A stretch of DNA of 64,000 nucleotides from Cinclus cinclus (Eukaryota > Chordata > Aves > Passeriformes > Cinclidae): the NCBI RefSeq assembly GCF_963662255.1, contig NC_085059.1, forward strand, positions 12,433,234 to 12,497,233. Direction: 5' to 3'. Positions 27,300 through 41,052 of the stretch are shown here, in pieces (the stretch's first letter is position 1; each line of letters starts with the position of its first letter). The notes beneath the pieces were generated by a model. The model was given only the letters and a program-made list of their open reading frames with translations, was not told where the DNA came from and searched no databases. Position numbers and translations under genes: made by a program.

Positions 27300-30200
27300 A
27301 GACACCAGTCTGTACATCACTGGAACCGCTCTCATTGCTCCAGCATGGAATGTGGCACTTACAGGTGTGGTTGCAAGAAAGGAAAATAAGTATTTCAAGA
27401 GATGCATATTCAGCATTTCTGATCAGAACAGAGTGAAAACAACAGATTTCCTCTCACACACCAGCCTGAAGAGAACTAGATGTCTTTAACACAATACTCA
27501 CCAAGAAGTCTGCAGAGAGAAATCCATCTCAAGAGAAATTCCACAGAGGACAATTGTGACCTCAAAGGCAAAGGGATAGTAAGAGGAAGGTGTGTTTGAG
27601 CAGTGTTCACAAGTAATGGGACTGACAGTGTCGCACACTCATGTGCCAGAGGCTTTTCTTCCCTACTGAGGCAGCAAAATAATAGTTTTAGCATATTCTG
27701 ACATTAATTGAAAATGCATTTGTGGCTGAAAGCAAACATTAGCTCTTAAGTCTTGAGAAATTTCCTTTGTCACAAGCATAATTGTAATAAAAACCAAAAC
27801 ACCAAAATAAATGTTAGAACATTTTAAAATCATAAAGCCTTCCCTGTTTCCACTTTTCTTCTGCAACAGATTAAAAGCATGAGAAATTTCCGCTGCAGAC
27901 ACAAACATTAGAAAATCATTTGGTAAATGACTTTTTTCAAGCCTGGCATCTCTATCCTGGGGAGAACTTTGGAAAGATCAGGAAAATTTGTCCTGTGAAT
28001 GGCCTCTCTTCAAGCCTGGGGGGGGGATAAATCTGTGGGTCTGGGGCACCGTGATGTTGTCCTGGCAAGGACAAGAGGGAAGACTGTGGGAATGGTGCCT
28101 GTTCTTTGCCAGGTGAGTTGTGCCACCTCCTCACCTTTATCACGTGTATAGATACCTTTGCTCCAGGAGACACCTGAGCTGTGTGTTTAAGTCTCATTTC
28201 AAAGGAATGTAAGTCCTTCCCTAGAGATCTTTCCTGAACAGCAGCCAGGAGTGATGACATAAGTTGTTGTGCAGCCTTGTGCAGAGACAGGAGCACCCTG
28301 TGAGTGCCAGGACGCCTGATACTGCCAGCAAGTCTGGACCCACAGGCTCCTGTGTCCTGAGGATGGACAGATTCTGCCCAGCAGGTTAGGAGGAAGCAGC
28401 AGGTGTCACATGCTGCCTTCTCAGCACACAATCCACAGATCATAGCATCAGTCTTGGCACATTCCCCTTCACCAGGAAAAAAAGGGGAAATGCAGGACTG
28501 ACAACGAAGATATTCAAGACTCACGGTTGGCGTGCTACCTGCAGATCATGGCTCTCCTCTTCAGCTGCTTGAGTTTAAAAACTCAGAGTCTCTGTGTGTA
28601 CAATAATTTTTTTTTCTGACAATTAAGTCCCCTCTGTTTCATTCTGTGTGCTGGTGTCAGAGGGACCTGTGCAGATTCTGCATCTTGGTGTCTCTCACAA
28701 TAAACATGGGGATGTGCAGACACATTTTTATCTTTGCTTCTTATGAGTGCTAAGCTAAGGACCCAAGAGTGCTGTGTTTCATGCAAGATCAAGTGTTGCA
28801 ATGTGAGAAACAAAATACCCAGCCCTAAGACACTGCTCACTGTGTGCTTCTTGTGGCTTTGTTATTGCTGCCAGACTTTAAAATGCTGCTGAGTTTCTAC
28901 CCTATTCAGGATTGCTGTTCCTCTGAGTCCTAAAGGCATGTGGAGTTCCCTCTGTAAAGTGAATTTTTTATGGGGAAAGTATTAAGAGGAATTATTATGT
29001 GTATAGACATCAGAAAGAATATTCTATGTCCAGAATGAAAAGAAGGGCCGTTTCAAAGGAATAATTACCAAACTTTGTATCATCCATAAACCCACACATT
29101 CTCCATGGGATGTGGGTGGAACTGTAATCCCCCTGAGACTGACAAGTGTGGCCTTCCCTTAACCAGCAAACATGGGTCCAGGTTTCCTAGAAGTCATCTG
29201 TTTTGCCATTTATGACTGAGCTAGAAAAACTATTACAACAAGCTGTTTTCATCTCTGGGGACAGTGCTTTGCTCCTACCATGTGGTTAGGGAGGGTGACC
29301 CCTGTCAGTCTGGGAGCCAGGTGGGTGGCATCACAGCTCCCAGAGATGGCCACCAAGCAAAGCAGCAAGGTGGAATATCTTCCCATAACCCTCAAGTTTG
29401 GGGATTCTTTCTCATTTACCTGCCAGGCAGCAGCTGTAATTTCAGCATGTCACACTAGATTAACATTTGGAAGTCTCCTCCCCAGCAGATGAGGTCCAGG
29501 GTGATTCAGTCCTGGTGTGACGTGGACTTTGATGACTCCTGGCTTAGAAGCACCTCCTTTCTTGCCTAAACAGAGGAACAAAATGAAGCAAAACTGAAAA
29601 AAAAACACCAGTCCCCACAGCAGGAAGAAGGGGAATGTCACAGACCCATGAGACATTGCAAAAAAATGGATAAATAACAAAAAACCCAAAGATTGCTTTT
29701 ATTTTATGGTGGATCAAGACAGAATCAATTGTCTCTGCAACCGGAGTGAAATGACATTTGAGCAAAAGTTACATTTATATCCACTCATGCTAAGGAAAGG
29801 ATTTAAGTTCAGCCAAGGTCTTCTTCTGTCTCTAACAGTGCTGACTTCCATTCAGGGACAACAAATACATCTTTGCTCATGTAACAACAATAATAATGTC
29901 TTGGTCTTTTCCTCAGTGACTTTGCCACAAAGCAGCCAGGGGGAGAGAGCTAAATCTTGTGATAGAAATAACTCTCATGAGGAACAAGTCCTCAAGGGGC
30001 TTAGAAATGTGATTTTATTAACTTTCTGTCAGTTTTCAGTGCAGGATAAACGTCCACTTAAGAGCATTAGCAATACATTCCATCAGAAGAGACATTTGCA
30101 GGACCTTGTTCTTCCCAAGCTGCTCAACTTGCTTTGAAAGGGTGAAAGAACAAGCAGCTGGAAGGGCTGGAAGCATGGAAATGGGGGCAACCTGCACCGA

Positions 30201-31967
30201 ACCTGTCCAAAGCTGCATTTCAGCTCCTTTGGCACTAAGTTCTCAGCCTCTGCTGCTTGGAGCAGGAAGGGGAGCAGCAGTCAGGGCAAGGAGGGGCTGT
30301 GAGAAGTCGCAGTGACAAACAGATACTCACTTGACAGTTCCAACTGTTTGTTTTGAGAAGGAAGCAGGATCCTTGTTTGCACACAGGAGATGCAGCATCT
30401 CACAAACAGGAGTGCAGGCTTTGGCACAGCAGATACAGAGGTGGCTCCTACCTGCAGGAACAAGAGTCATGTGTGATGAAAAAATGCTTTTAACAGTCTA
30501 AGCTTAACACTACTGAGTTAGAGCATGTGTCAAAGCTCACTGAGAGCCTGAACACTGTAAAGAGTCTGTTCATTTATTATGCACTTAATTGATTTGTTGC
30601 CTGGCTGAAGATAGAACATAATGGGAGCTGAACCTCATTTGGGGCTTCTGGATGCTGGGACTGACTTCAGCATTCAGGACTGTCAGCTCATAAACTGTGA
30701 TATCAGTCTGTAAAATTTATATCTAATTAAGATTAACTCTCCCCACTTCAGCCAGCCAAAAAGACTGATGCCCCAGGAGCAAGGGTGAAATATTTCCTCT
30801 CAGCATCTTTGGAAGCAGGATCTGGAAGAAAACATCAGTGTACCTGATGCCTCCTGTCCCACAGTCAGGAGATCTTCTCTTGGCACTGACTCCACCTACT
30901 TTCAACTACAGAGGTTTTTTATTCCCAGATTCCCATTTAGGAAATCCATCTTTGTTAAGTTTCCAGAGCATCCAGCAGACAACAAGGAATATCTCTGGTT
31001 CCTGATGCCAAAACACAGAGAAATGTGGGAAGAGTGCCATGCCAAACCATAGAATCTGTTAAGATCCCCCCCCCCCCAGAGACTATAAAATTTTGCAGAA
31101 GTGAAAGTCCATGCTCACTGTGATGGGAGCACCAGGCCTCTGGGGAGAGCCTAATCCATGACACAGGTATCACTGAGGAAGGGGAGAGCTGAAACACCCC
31201 AAATTCCCTTCTCCCCAGTAAAACACCCTGTTTTTGAAATATTCTTCTGGCATTCAAACCCCTTTATGCTTGTTTTAAACTGCTAGCATTTTATAAACTT
31301 ATATGTCATCTCAGCTGTATTCCCAGAGCTTAAATCATTCTGGTCCTAAAGCCAGAATGTATGCTTATAGCATACATTTTGAATTAACTAAATTAGATTT
31401 CACTCTGTTGTCAGTGACTGTCAGTAGTGATGACTGACTTTCAGTTGCAAAATATGTGGAGGTTCAAGAGCCAGCAGAGTAAGCAGATATTCAAAGCATG
31501 AATTAGACTTTTAATAGACAAAAAAAAAGTTAGGAAGATGGAACTCTTAAATTACTTATGACCATAATTATTACATGCATTTGATTTCTGTATACATATA
31601 TAGGGATTTTTTTGGAGGCTGGTTGTTATGGTAACCACTGCATGGTCCATATGTTGCTTCTGAAATTCTTTTTCCTCAGTGGAAAATTATACCCATGGAC
31701 ATGGATGGCATTTTTAAATCTGCTAAGAAAGCGGTAATTTTCCTTTTCTTCCTAAATGTCATTGACTGTGTAATGGAAGTCTTTGAAGTTCAATTCTCCT
31801 CATTGTCAGTTCACCAAGCAAGAGACGTGAACTGCATCCAAACCTTCCCTCTCTGCCTCCAAAGCTTTGCCTTGCCCTGCTGGAAGACTGACTGATAGCA
31901 AATGCCTTGACTTTGTCATGGGTGAGTGTGAATTCATTTCTGTGGATATGAATGGTTTTGGACTGGA
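27300..31967. other. Spacer containing the window's longest open frame
   Basis: Contains the longest open frame of the window, 190 codons on the - strand at 27952-28524. It has many Cys residues near its N-terminus and a Pro-rich C-terminal third, but no domain I recognise, no recognisable splice or poly(A) context, and it is crossed by G9 at 28018-28026; I do not call it a gene. A C12 run lies at 31066-31077. The rest is ordinary AT-rich spacer. Confidence 0.5.
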
Positions 31968-32388
31968 TCTCCTTTGCTCTGGAGCCAGGTTGAAAGAGCT
32001 GGGAGTGTTCAGCCTGGAGAAGAGAAGGCTCCAGGGAGACCTGAGAGCCCTTTCAGTGCCTAAAGGGGGTCCAAGAGAGCTGAAGAGGGACTTTGGACAA
32101 GAGCCTGGAGTGAGAGAACAAGGGGGAATGGCTTAAACCAGACTGCAGGTAGGGTTAGATTGCTATTAGGAAGAATTTCTTACATGTGAGAGTGGTAAGG
32201 CACCAGGGTGGGGCTGTCCAGAGAAGCTGTGGCTGCCCCATCCCTGCAAGTGTTCCAGGCTACAGAACACTGAACTGGATGGGCCTCTGAGCAACCTGGG
32301 CTAGTGGGAGGTGTCCCTGCCCACGGTGGGGAGGTTGGAACAAGATGGTTTTTAAGGTCCCTTTCTACCCAAACCTGTGATTCTATGC
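31968..32388 (+). mobile_element. CR1 LINE, long 3' fragment
   Basis: Sense-orientation CR1 of about 420 bases: 'ctggagccaggttgaaagag', 'gtgttcagcctggagaagag', 'aaggctccagggagacctga', then 'ggaagaatttcttacatgtg', 'gagaagctgtggctgcccca', 'tgggcctctgagcaacctgg', 'ggtccctttctacccaaacc' and 'tgtgattctatg' at the 3' end. This is the typical order of the CR1 3' untranslated region. The open frame at 31867-32136 runs through its left part and is not a host gene. Confidence 0.94.
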
Positions 32389-35300
32389 AAGGAAACCAGT
32401 ATTTCTGGCTGCAGAATGAAAATTGGTTCTAAAAATTGTTGTAGAGTAGAATTATTGTCTTCCACGTGGCTCAGGATGTTACTGTTATACAAATCCAAAG
32501 AGCTGGAGATCAAAATCAGCTTAGCTCCAGCTCCATGCACAGCTGGGAACACCAAGTCCCTTTGGAAGCTGCACTGTGCTCTGCTCTCAGGGTGGACAGA
32601 GCAGCAAATTAGAGTCATCCATAGGTTCACCAGCACTTTTTGGTGTGTTTTTTGTTGGCTCTGAACCTTCAAACTGTTCTATGTCTGTAGCATTTCTCTA
32701 TTTATCTGCTGGGGTTATGGGGAAAAAAAAAAAACAACAAACAAACGCAAATACCTGCACTGTTGCAATCAATTGCTTTGTCTGGTCTGTTTTTTAAGTT
32801 TAACTTAAGGGATTAGAAATCCACAGTAGAAAAGTCCAGCACTGAGGCTGAAGGAGCAATTGCCCAAGCCAAAAGCCGTTCTGGCTTGTCTGATGTGTCC
32901 ATGCTCAGGCTGTGCCTCAGCATTTCATTGCTGCCATCAGCCATGAACACAGGGACATCTGTAAAATATGGATTTCATTGAGATTGGATTAGGGGGGGAT
33001 TTGACTTTGTGTATCTGAAGTTTACCTAAAACCCAGAGACACTTAAATGTATTTTTAACCTTATTTTTTGCAGCAATTCTGAATAACGACTGTAGCTTGG
33101 GAGCCACCACCTTAATACACCTAAAGAGTCTGTGAATGTTTGCTTTGCAGAAACCTTTCTCGGTACCTTACACAGCTGCACTTCTATTTTACATTGGAAA
33201 GGTTTGACACCTCAGCAGTATAAAGTTATAGGTTTTGTCCCTAAAACTTCTCCAAATGCAGTTTCCATTATTAACACAATTGTGACAGCTATAGTTTGTT
33301 TATATTGCTTCACCTGGGGCACATAAACTTAAAGGACTGAAAATACCTCCATGCAATAAAAGAATTTTATATAATTGCTACCTCTTGCTGTAAGGGACAG
33401 CTGGCCTTTGAAAGTTGGGAACACATTTACGTCATTGAAGTAAAATGTAAGCCTGGGGTATAAAGGACTGTTATTTATGTTCTGAAGCTCAAAACAAAAA
33501 TATGGCTGTCCAAAGGGCAAATACCTTTCCAAACAAACTAATATTCATAATTCATCTTGGAGACTGTATATGTCTACAGTCTCCTTCTAGAAGGCTTTGA
33601 ACGGCAGTTGCTGTTTTCTTTTGATATTTATTCTCTATTACCTCTGCTTTGCTACCCCCAATGTTAAAACGTCTATTGACACTTTGCTAATTCAGCTGTT
33701 TTCAGTGTTTCCTAATGTGCTGTGCAAGGCTGTTCCACATCCCTGTGCAGTCACCAGGGACATACCCCAAAGTTGTCACGGGAGGCTCTGACCAGTGCAG
33801 CCCAACGTAGATGTGGAAGAGGCTGGGTCACCAAAGCCTCTTGAAAGCACTGAAAGTTACTTATTTCATGTGGCTGGACAAAAACAGTGCCCTATCAGCA
33901 GAATAGTTATTAATGACTCTGCAGCTCTTGTGCTGAACATTTTCTTGTCACTGTCTCTCAACATGTGTCTGAACATCATTTATATATTTTAGGTTTAGGG
34001 CCCCATTCCAAACAACTGTTGCTTGTTTAACTTTTTAATTTTTCCCCCCTTGTTTTTAATTTATAATAATGAAAATCTCTCTGGCATAGGCTGACACCAA
34101 AAATGTTTGTTCTAGTCCTTGGATGAAAGCACCCATCCATGGTCCCTGCTTTTGTGATTTACAAATTCATCAACATTTATTATGGCATTGCAGAACAACA
34201 GCGACAGTAAAATATTCAACCACAGCTCCCTCACAGCAAATTCCAGGCCCAGAGCTCCTCTGCAATCTTGCAAGCCCATCATCAAGGGGAAACCTGCATC
34301 CATTTAGATAGTTTTTTTCCGAATCTCATTTGGGGTGTGATCATGCTCTGCCTTGGCTCCATCCCACATCTGTAATTTGCTTTCAATATATGTTCCGATA
34401 TACCCATGACTTAAAAGTTATTAATCTCTTTTTCATGCTTTTTAAAGAATTTGGTTGGGTTGCCCAGTATAGTTCAGCAGAGAAGAGCAAATGGCAGATT
34501 TTTTCAGTATTGGGTTGTATAAGTCTGAACACTGAAATCGGGTTTCTAGAACAAGACCATGACAGCTCAATCCAAATTTCACCTGAGCATTGTGTGGGTG
34601 ATCTTGATTCCTTCCTTAAAACACTTTTTTGGGCAAAAGTGAGCATGACTGCAGGGAAAGCATATCCAGTTGAAATGAGGCCAGATATTTGGATATTCCT
34701 GCTCTACCTGCCTTCATCAGATGGGGAATGTGACCATGAACATGAAGGAGAGGACCCAGCCAGTGATGTCCAGCTGATCCACATGGGCTCATTTACACCT
34801 CGTGTGGGCTGCCACCATTGCAAGGCTGCACCTGGGAGCATTCTCCTTGCACACCCCTGGAGCTTTATTTAACGTGCTAGCCTGGTGTTTGGGAATGCTG
34901 TGGCTCACTAGGGACCTCCTGTTAGCTGCTGTGAGATAAAATTCCCTTTTTCCATAGACAGGGGAGATGTGGGTGCACACACCCACAGGTAAGGCAGGTG
35001 GGATCCTGGCCATGACACAGGCACTCAGCAGTTTGCAGGCTGAGTCTTGATGATGGTTTATTTTCCCTTCAGAATCACAGTAGAACTATTGAGGTGGGAG
35101 TTTGGGAAAAACACAGAAGTAGCTTTAGAAAATGGACTCAAACTCTGCTCCCAAGTGAGAAGGGACGTCTGAGTGCAAGCCCAGTCCTTCCCTCCCAGCA
35201 CAAGTGCAGCCCTTGGGCCCCTGGGATGTGCTGTCATGTCCCAGGAATGTGTTTCCTGGACATGCTGCATCCATCTCCCTCAGCTCACTGTCTTGGTTCT

Positions 35301-35634
35301 GCTGGGACCATCCGCCCTCGCTCTGCTGGCTGAGCCTGCTCTGAAGGGACACCTCGTGCTGGGGATGGGGGAATTGCAGAAGGACCAGGACCTGTCTTTT
35401 GGAGAAGCACAGCTGCCTGCAGCTGCTGCTGTGGTAAATAGTGAGCATGGATTGGCCACCTGAGTCAAAACCCCCCAGCCCGACTGGTCTGAGACTGCCC
35501 CAAGGGCAGGAGTGGACCCATTTCCCAGCTGCACCTCCCAAACTTTGCCTGAGGCAAAGTGTGAAGCTTGAGTGACGCTGGATTGCTGCTGCACCCGTGG
35601 ATTGTTGCCAGAGAGGAAATAGTCCCAGATGCCA
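32389..35634. other. Spacer, GC-richer right end
   Basis: A12 plus (CAA/CAAA)n at 32723-32748 may be a retroposon tail. Open frames at 34330-34872 (+, 180 codons) and 35125-35640 (-, 171 codons) are the longest here; the second lies in a GC-richer patch where frames on both strands are open together, which suggests composition. No gene called. Confidence 0.5.
32723..32748 (+). repeat. A12 with CAA/CAAA units
   Basis: A run of twelve A followed by CAACAAACAAAC. The form fits a retroposon poly(A) tail that has started to expand as a microsatellite. No recognisable element body precedes it on the + strand. Confidence 0.75.
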
Positions 35635-35741
35635 AATCACAGAACCCCAGAAAGTTTGGCTTGGACGGAAGTTTAAAGCTCACCTTGTTCTACCCCCTGC
35701 CACGGGCATGGACAACTTCCACTCGGCCAGCTTGCTCAGTG
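35635..35741 (-). mobile_element. CR1 LINE, diverged 3' fragment
   Basis: Reverse-complement CR1 tail, more diverged than most: 'aaatcacagaaccccagaaa', 'gtttggcttggacggaag', 'taaagctcaccttgttctac', 'cccctgccacgggcatggac' and 'aacttccactcggccagctt'. The divergence implies an older insertion than the copies at 24717 or 42541. Confidence 0.85.
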
Positions 35742-38700
35742 GAGAATATATTCCTAAAAGAAATTGAATAGTGAACAGAATAACCAAGTGTGAATCACTG
35801 GTCACTGCCATGTGTGCATGGAGGTGGTGATGGAGCTGGCAACCCAAAGAGCTATTTCCTTTCTTATTCTCCTTCTAGGGCTGGGTGTCACAGGATGCAG
35901 TGGAAGTTTAATGTTTCTAAGAGGACACTATAATGAGGAGGTTTGCTGCCAAGCAGGAGCTTCTCCCTTCCCAGGAACTAACTGATAGAGGTGATTGCCT
36001 TTGTCAGGGACAGCTATTCAGGTCCGGACAATTTTTTCCAGTCCTCCTTCTGTGTCACTGACACCTTTTCTTCTCTACCTGCTCAGAAACATCTGCAGAT
36101 GCTGAGAATTTAAAGAGTAGCCCTTAGATCTAACACAGTCAAAATGTCTATAAACACCTTGAGCCTCTTTAGAGAGCTCTGTGCCTGCCAAACCGTGCAG
36201 CTTAGTAGGATGTCTCATTATTTGTGGTGCTTCCCTCTCCTGCAGTCCATGATTATGTGAGAACTGTGGGAAAAATACCTTTAAAGACTTCCGTACATCC
36301 TTAATGCCTGAACTGAAAAAGTAGTCAAGGAAATTAACTTAATTAAAAAGTTCAAAAGTTTTAGTATTATTTAAGGTGACCTCAAGACTTGGAGCATGTC
36401 TGCAGCTTTTCTTGCAGCATTGGCAGGTAACAATATTGAAATACTATCAGAATATTTTTCCTTATTTCTTTGGATTAAGAACCCAAGAACACAGATTGCT
36501 CAGATGAAATCTGTTGAACATTAATCACCAGATTCTATTTTATGACTGAAATAAATCTGATTAGAAAACAGAAAAAAAAAATTGCAAAACCAGTGGCATG
36601 ATTCACCATGATGGAGATTCACTGATGGAAATAAGTTCCTTATAGAAGTCAAATTTTGGTTTTGAGTAGAAATACGAATTGCACAACTGACCAGGGATCA
36701 ACTAAAATGGCTGCAGGCTATTAATCAGCTGTTATCTTCCCTGCATATGCGTATGCTAGGAGGATGACAAGATAATTGACCTAGAAGAGCTCCAAGGATA
36801 TACAAGAGGCAATATTTTCTTGATTAAAACAGAAATTTCATTTTCTCTTCCTTCTCAGGGCTGGGTCTCGCACAGTATGGTTTGGGGCCTGCAGAACTGC
36901 AGAGCATCATCCATCACATTAGGAATGTCCTCCTGGCAGGTAGGTGTTGTACCCAGGTATATCTACCTAAGGTTTGTCATTAGGGTGAGAGTTTGGAAGC
37001 AGATCTCACAATCATCTCCACTCTGCACAATTCTGTTTGCACCATGGTGTGGAGCTGCAGCACATGAACTGGGTGGGTGGCTAGAACCCTTCAGGACTGG
37101 GACCAATCCCTTGAAACACCCAGCATGGGCACTGGGGAGAGCAGTGCTGATGTGACCACCAACCCCACTCTGCCCACAGATGTATCAGGCAGCACAACCA
37201 TCCCTCAGCTCATGAGTGAAGTTATTGCTGTCAATACCAAACAAGATTTTAGGGACTTTCCACCATTTATCTTTTCATTGCCTCTCTCCTCTCCACAGCT
37301 GTACTCTTGATACAGTCACTTTTCTCCAGGGGAAGAACCTGTTTTCCTGGTGGACAGGAATGATGACCCGCTTGCCTTCTGCTTCAAGCATCCATCAAAT
37401 CCAGTCTTGGTGTCCCCTGGAGACAGACTTAATTTTCCTCTTGACAGCAAAAACAAATGACTCCCCCAGGGCTGTTTGCTCATGTCTGCTCAATGTTTCT
37501 GTGACATTTCTTTAAGATGACCTGTTTTTTAAACATACAATGAGTTTTATTTCCACTTCCACCTACCACTGTGAAGGTAGAGAGAGATTTGCTTCAAGAA
37601 AAGCTAATGGTGTCAATCTCTGACACATCCTCCCTCTCTGCTTCTGCTTTAGGCTTCTTCTTGCTCCTAGATGTTGCCAGCTGTAACTTTCCTGTATTTT
37701 GGGCTGTACTGCACAGATAAAGCACTATTTCATTGTGGTGCACCAACCAAAAGAAAATATATTCTAATTTTCATTTTTTTTTTCAATCCAAATTTTCCCA
37801 AACTCACCCCAAAATCCGCCTTTTGGGCTCCTCAACACCATACCCCCAGCTCCTATATGGTGGGGAGTGTTCCTGTAAGGGAATATTCTCCTGTCTCCAG
37901 TATTGTCCCAATCTCTCTGACCTCTTCTGAGTACACAACACGAGAAGCTGGGAGCTGTTGTTTGAGTCATCAAACCAAAGGAAAGGGGTATTTCTTGTTG
38001 TTTAGGACAATGGCTCAACTGAGGTGTTCCAGGTGATGCAAGCAAATATTACACTGGGAAGATTTGCTGTTAAGACAGCACATAGGAATTACCAACTCTG
38101 TCAAAGAAACAGTTGGATGGTTAATCTCCCTTCTGTGTATTACTTTTAGGCTTTTAATAGATTTTACGACTCTTTTTTATTGGTTTCTTATTTATCAGAT
38201 ATTTCTGGAAATGACAGCCATATTTATAAGTGTCTCAAAGACCACTTCTTTCCCAGTAATGTCCCCTGGGACCAGAGCAAAGCAATGGCCACCCACCGAC
38301 CAAGCCCTCACCTGCTCACAGGTGCAAAGGTGTGCCTTGAACACAACTCTCCTTCTCTCCAGCCACATGGAAGGAACCTGACTTCTGCATGCCACCCGAG
38401 GGAGGCAAGTAGGCAACACAAGGAATCAGGAGCTGATTTTGTTATTGATATTTTCATGATGAGGCTTGAAGAGAAATAGGGGAAAAGCACCTTCAATTCC
38501 CCCTTTTTCTCATTTTGGAGAGTTTGTATTTGCAATATAGCTCTTTAATGTCCTCCTCGGTAAAAATGTCCCTCCCTTAATTTCCCTCTTCCCAGAAAAA
38601 TTGCCCTGGAGTATCATACATGGGATAGCCAAGTCTTGCACTGGAAGTACCAAAACCCCGGATTTGCGAGAAGCATTGCCAGCCCTGGCTATGATATAAT

Positions 38701-39010
38701 CCCATAAAAATGAAGGGTCTCTGGTCCGATCCATCCAGATGTTGAAAGAGAGGAATGTGATTGCTACTTTCCAGTTTCCTTTGGCACAAGGATTTTCCAG
38801 CCATCCAGCACATCCTGAGGATAGGAAATGGTGCTGGACCACCTGTGTGTTGGCTGTGCTCAGTGGCTGGCATATCCCTCCAAGTATCAGCATTTCCAAA
38901 CACAGCCCTGAGGTTACACAAAGCATTTTTGATCTCACCTCAGTGACCCTAAGGCTACAAATGCTGCCATGGGACCTTCCCTGGATTGGAAGGAGCTCCT
39001 TGTTTCCATA
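35742..39010. other. Spacer, nothing recognised
   Basis: No supported gene or repeat. Open frames at 36820-37155 (+), 37671-38036 (+) and 38510-39061 (-) exceed 100 codons; the last one begins inside the neighbouring CR1 tail, so its start is not genuine. Stretch 36280-36800 is AT-rich and repeat-free. Confidence 0.55.
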
Positions 39011-39081
39011 AATCATAGAACCATAGAATAGTCTGAGTTGGAAGGGACCTTTAAAGGTCATCTAATCCAACCCCAAATGCA
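39011..39081 (-). mobile_element. CR1 LINE, short 3' fragment
   Basis: Reverse-complement CR1 tail with a well-preserved terminus: 'aatcatagaaccatagaata', 'gtctgagttggaagggacct', 'ttaaaggtcatctaatccaa' and 'cccc'. Only about 70 bases remain. Confidence 0.92.
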
Positions 39082-41052
39082 AACATTGCAATTTGGGCAC
39101 TCTACCATGCAAACTCTCCTTGGCCGTTGAACAATAATCACACTCTGGATAGCTGTGAGTTACTGTGCAAAGGGAAAAGGCCTCTTTCAAACCCCCTGCT
39201 TTGTCCTTTTACCATCTGTATATGTAGCTGCTTAATATATATGGAATAATTTAAACAATTCACGTGCCATAAGATGCCTCCAAATGTTTAGTTAAGGGTC
39301 CCCAGTTTTGTTTTGCATGTTTATCCTTCCATTCGTTGGGAACATAAATGTTCTTTGACTTCACCCTGTGCCTTTCAGCATTATTTTATGGAAATTCTGA
39401 TTTCCTGCACTGAAAGAAACTCTGATGATAATGAGAGGCTTGAAGCGTTTCAAACAAAGAAAAAGCAGATTGAGTCAATTCTTCATTTTGTTCTTAATCC
39501 AAACTAGTTGTGTGCATTTGCATCGACAATGAGCTCAGCACACAATGCTCCATATGGGCTTGGCTGCTGGCATTCAGTGAATGGCAGAAGCCACAGAAAA
39601 AGCTCCCTGGTTTTCAAAGATTTAGGGATGGCCTTGCAAAAGTGTCATTTGTCACTGCCTTCCTTGTCCAGAATTGCTAGGAAAATCCCTGGAAACAGGC
39701 TATGGAATTACAGAGCTGAGTTCTCACAGGCCAAAGCAGCACAGCAGCACTTGCCTACAGGGAAACAGTAGGAAATGAGAAACTGGATGCTATTAATGGA
39801 TCCCCAAAATATTACTTTTTGTGATTCTTTATCTGGATATTGGTCTTCTACTTCAGATGCTTCACACTATTATACCAAGTCTACCATAAACATGAATGCG
39901 AACAAGCCATTAATATGGACACCTATTTCCAAAATGTCTAAAACACTTGGAAAAAACCCACAAACTTTTACTGATCTGCAGTTCAGACCTGATCTTGCAG
40001 AACCCCCTTCATGCTAATTCCAGTCCAGCTGCACCCAGGAGATGTCCAAATATGTGCCATTTTAGGACCAGGTCCTCATTTTTGAGCACACCAACACCCC
40101 CAGCAGGGCTGTGGTGCATAGACTTTGCAGGTTTGTTCTGCAGAGCACAAACAATTAGAGGGATGGCGAGTCACACAGGCATCCCTGGTTGTCCTGTCAT
40201 GAGTGGCTTGACAAGTTCTGCTCAGGAAGGATTTATTTCGACTCATTTTGGTCTGTGGCTGTGAGAGGCTTGCAAAACCTTTCACCTTCTTTCCCTGGAG
40301 TCATGTATATTTTATGAGAAATTTAAGAATTACCTCTTATTAAAATGGGGATAGTGTAATTACCAATAAAAAGCAGATGTTATGGCATGACTAACTCTTG
40401 AAAATGTGTATGTAGCAAGTAAAACATACCAGGACATCCAGACTTTTCACGGAGATAATAAAAATTGTCCTTGTTGAAACAAATTGGCCAAGTCACAGAG
40501 GTCTGAAGTCACATGGAAATCATTGCAGAAAACGCTAAAAGGCTCCACAAAAGGGCAGCTTTGCTCCCACTGATCTCAGCAGCAAAATATAACAGCAGGA
40601 GTTTGAGACAGAGAGCTCCCATTGCTGTTCACCTTGCCCATGTCAGGAGGTGTTTGGAAAGTTGTCCTCTTAAAGCACCAAAACTCACTGTGCTGAGGAC
40701 ATCCTTCCCCTCCATGCTGTAATGAACCATAATTAGTGAGCTCCCTGACACCTCCAGCACCTCTCAAGGGTCCACAACCCACCTGCAGCAGTCAAGATCA
40801 TTCCCTTGGATCACTCCCAAGTATTTTGGCAAGGCGTATCAGGAGCAATCCACATAGGCTGACTTTTGAAACAGGAACGTGCAAGTAACATGTAAATGGA
40901 GTTGTTCAACAAATCTGTTCAGGCAGTCCCAGGGTTCAGGAATTTCTGCTGAGCTCAAAACTTCCTCTCCCTTCCTTTCCTGAAAATTGTTTTCATTGCT
41001 CTCTACAGATACCTGAAGGGAGATTGTGGCAAAGTGAGAGTTGGCCTTTTCT
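39082..41052. other. Spacer, nothing recognised
   Basis: Ordinary spacer. Open frames are at most 105 codons (39947-40264, +) with no splice or family support. No repeat recognised. Confidence 0.6.

Noticed and set aside
34330..34872. 180-codon + strand open frame
   Set aside because: No domain, splice or polyadenylation context and an irregular, random-looking composition.
35125..35640. 171-codon - strand frame and 96-codon + frame in the same place
   Set aside because: Overlapping open frames on both strands in a GC-richer patch point to base composition; the - frame touches the CR1 at 35635.
38510..39061. 183-codon open frame on the - strand
   Set aside because: Its first codons lie in the CR1 tail at 39011-39081 and the rest has no splice or family support.
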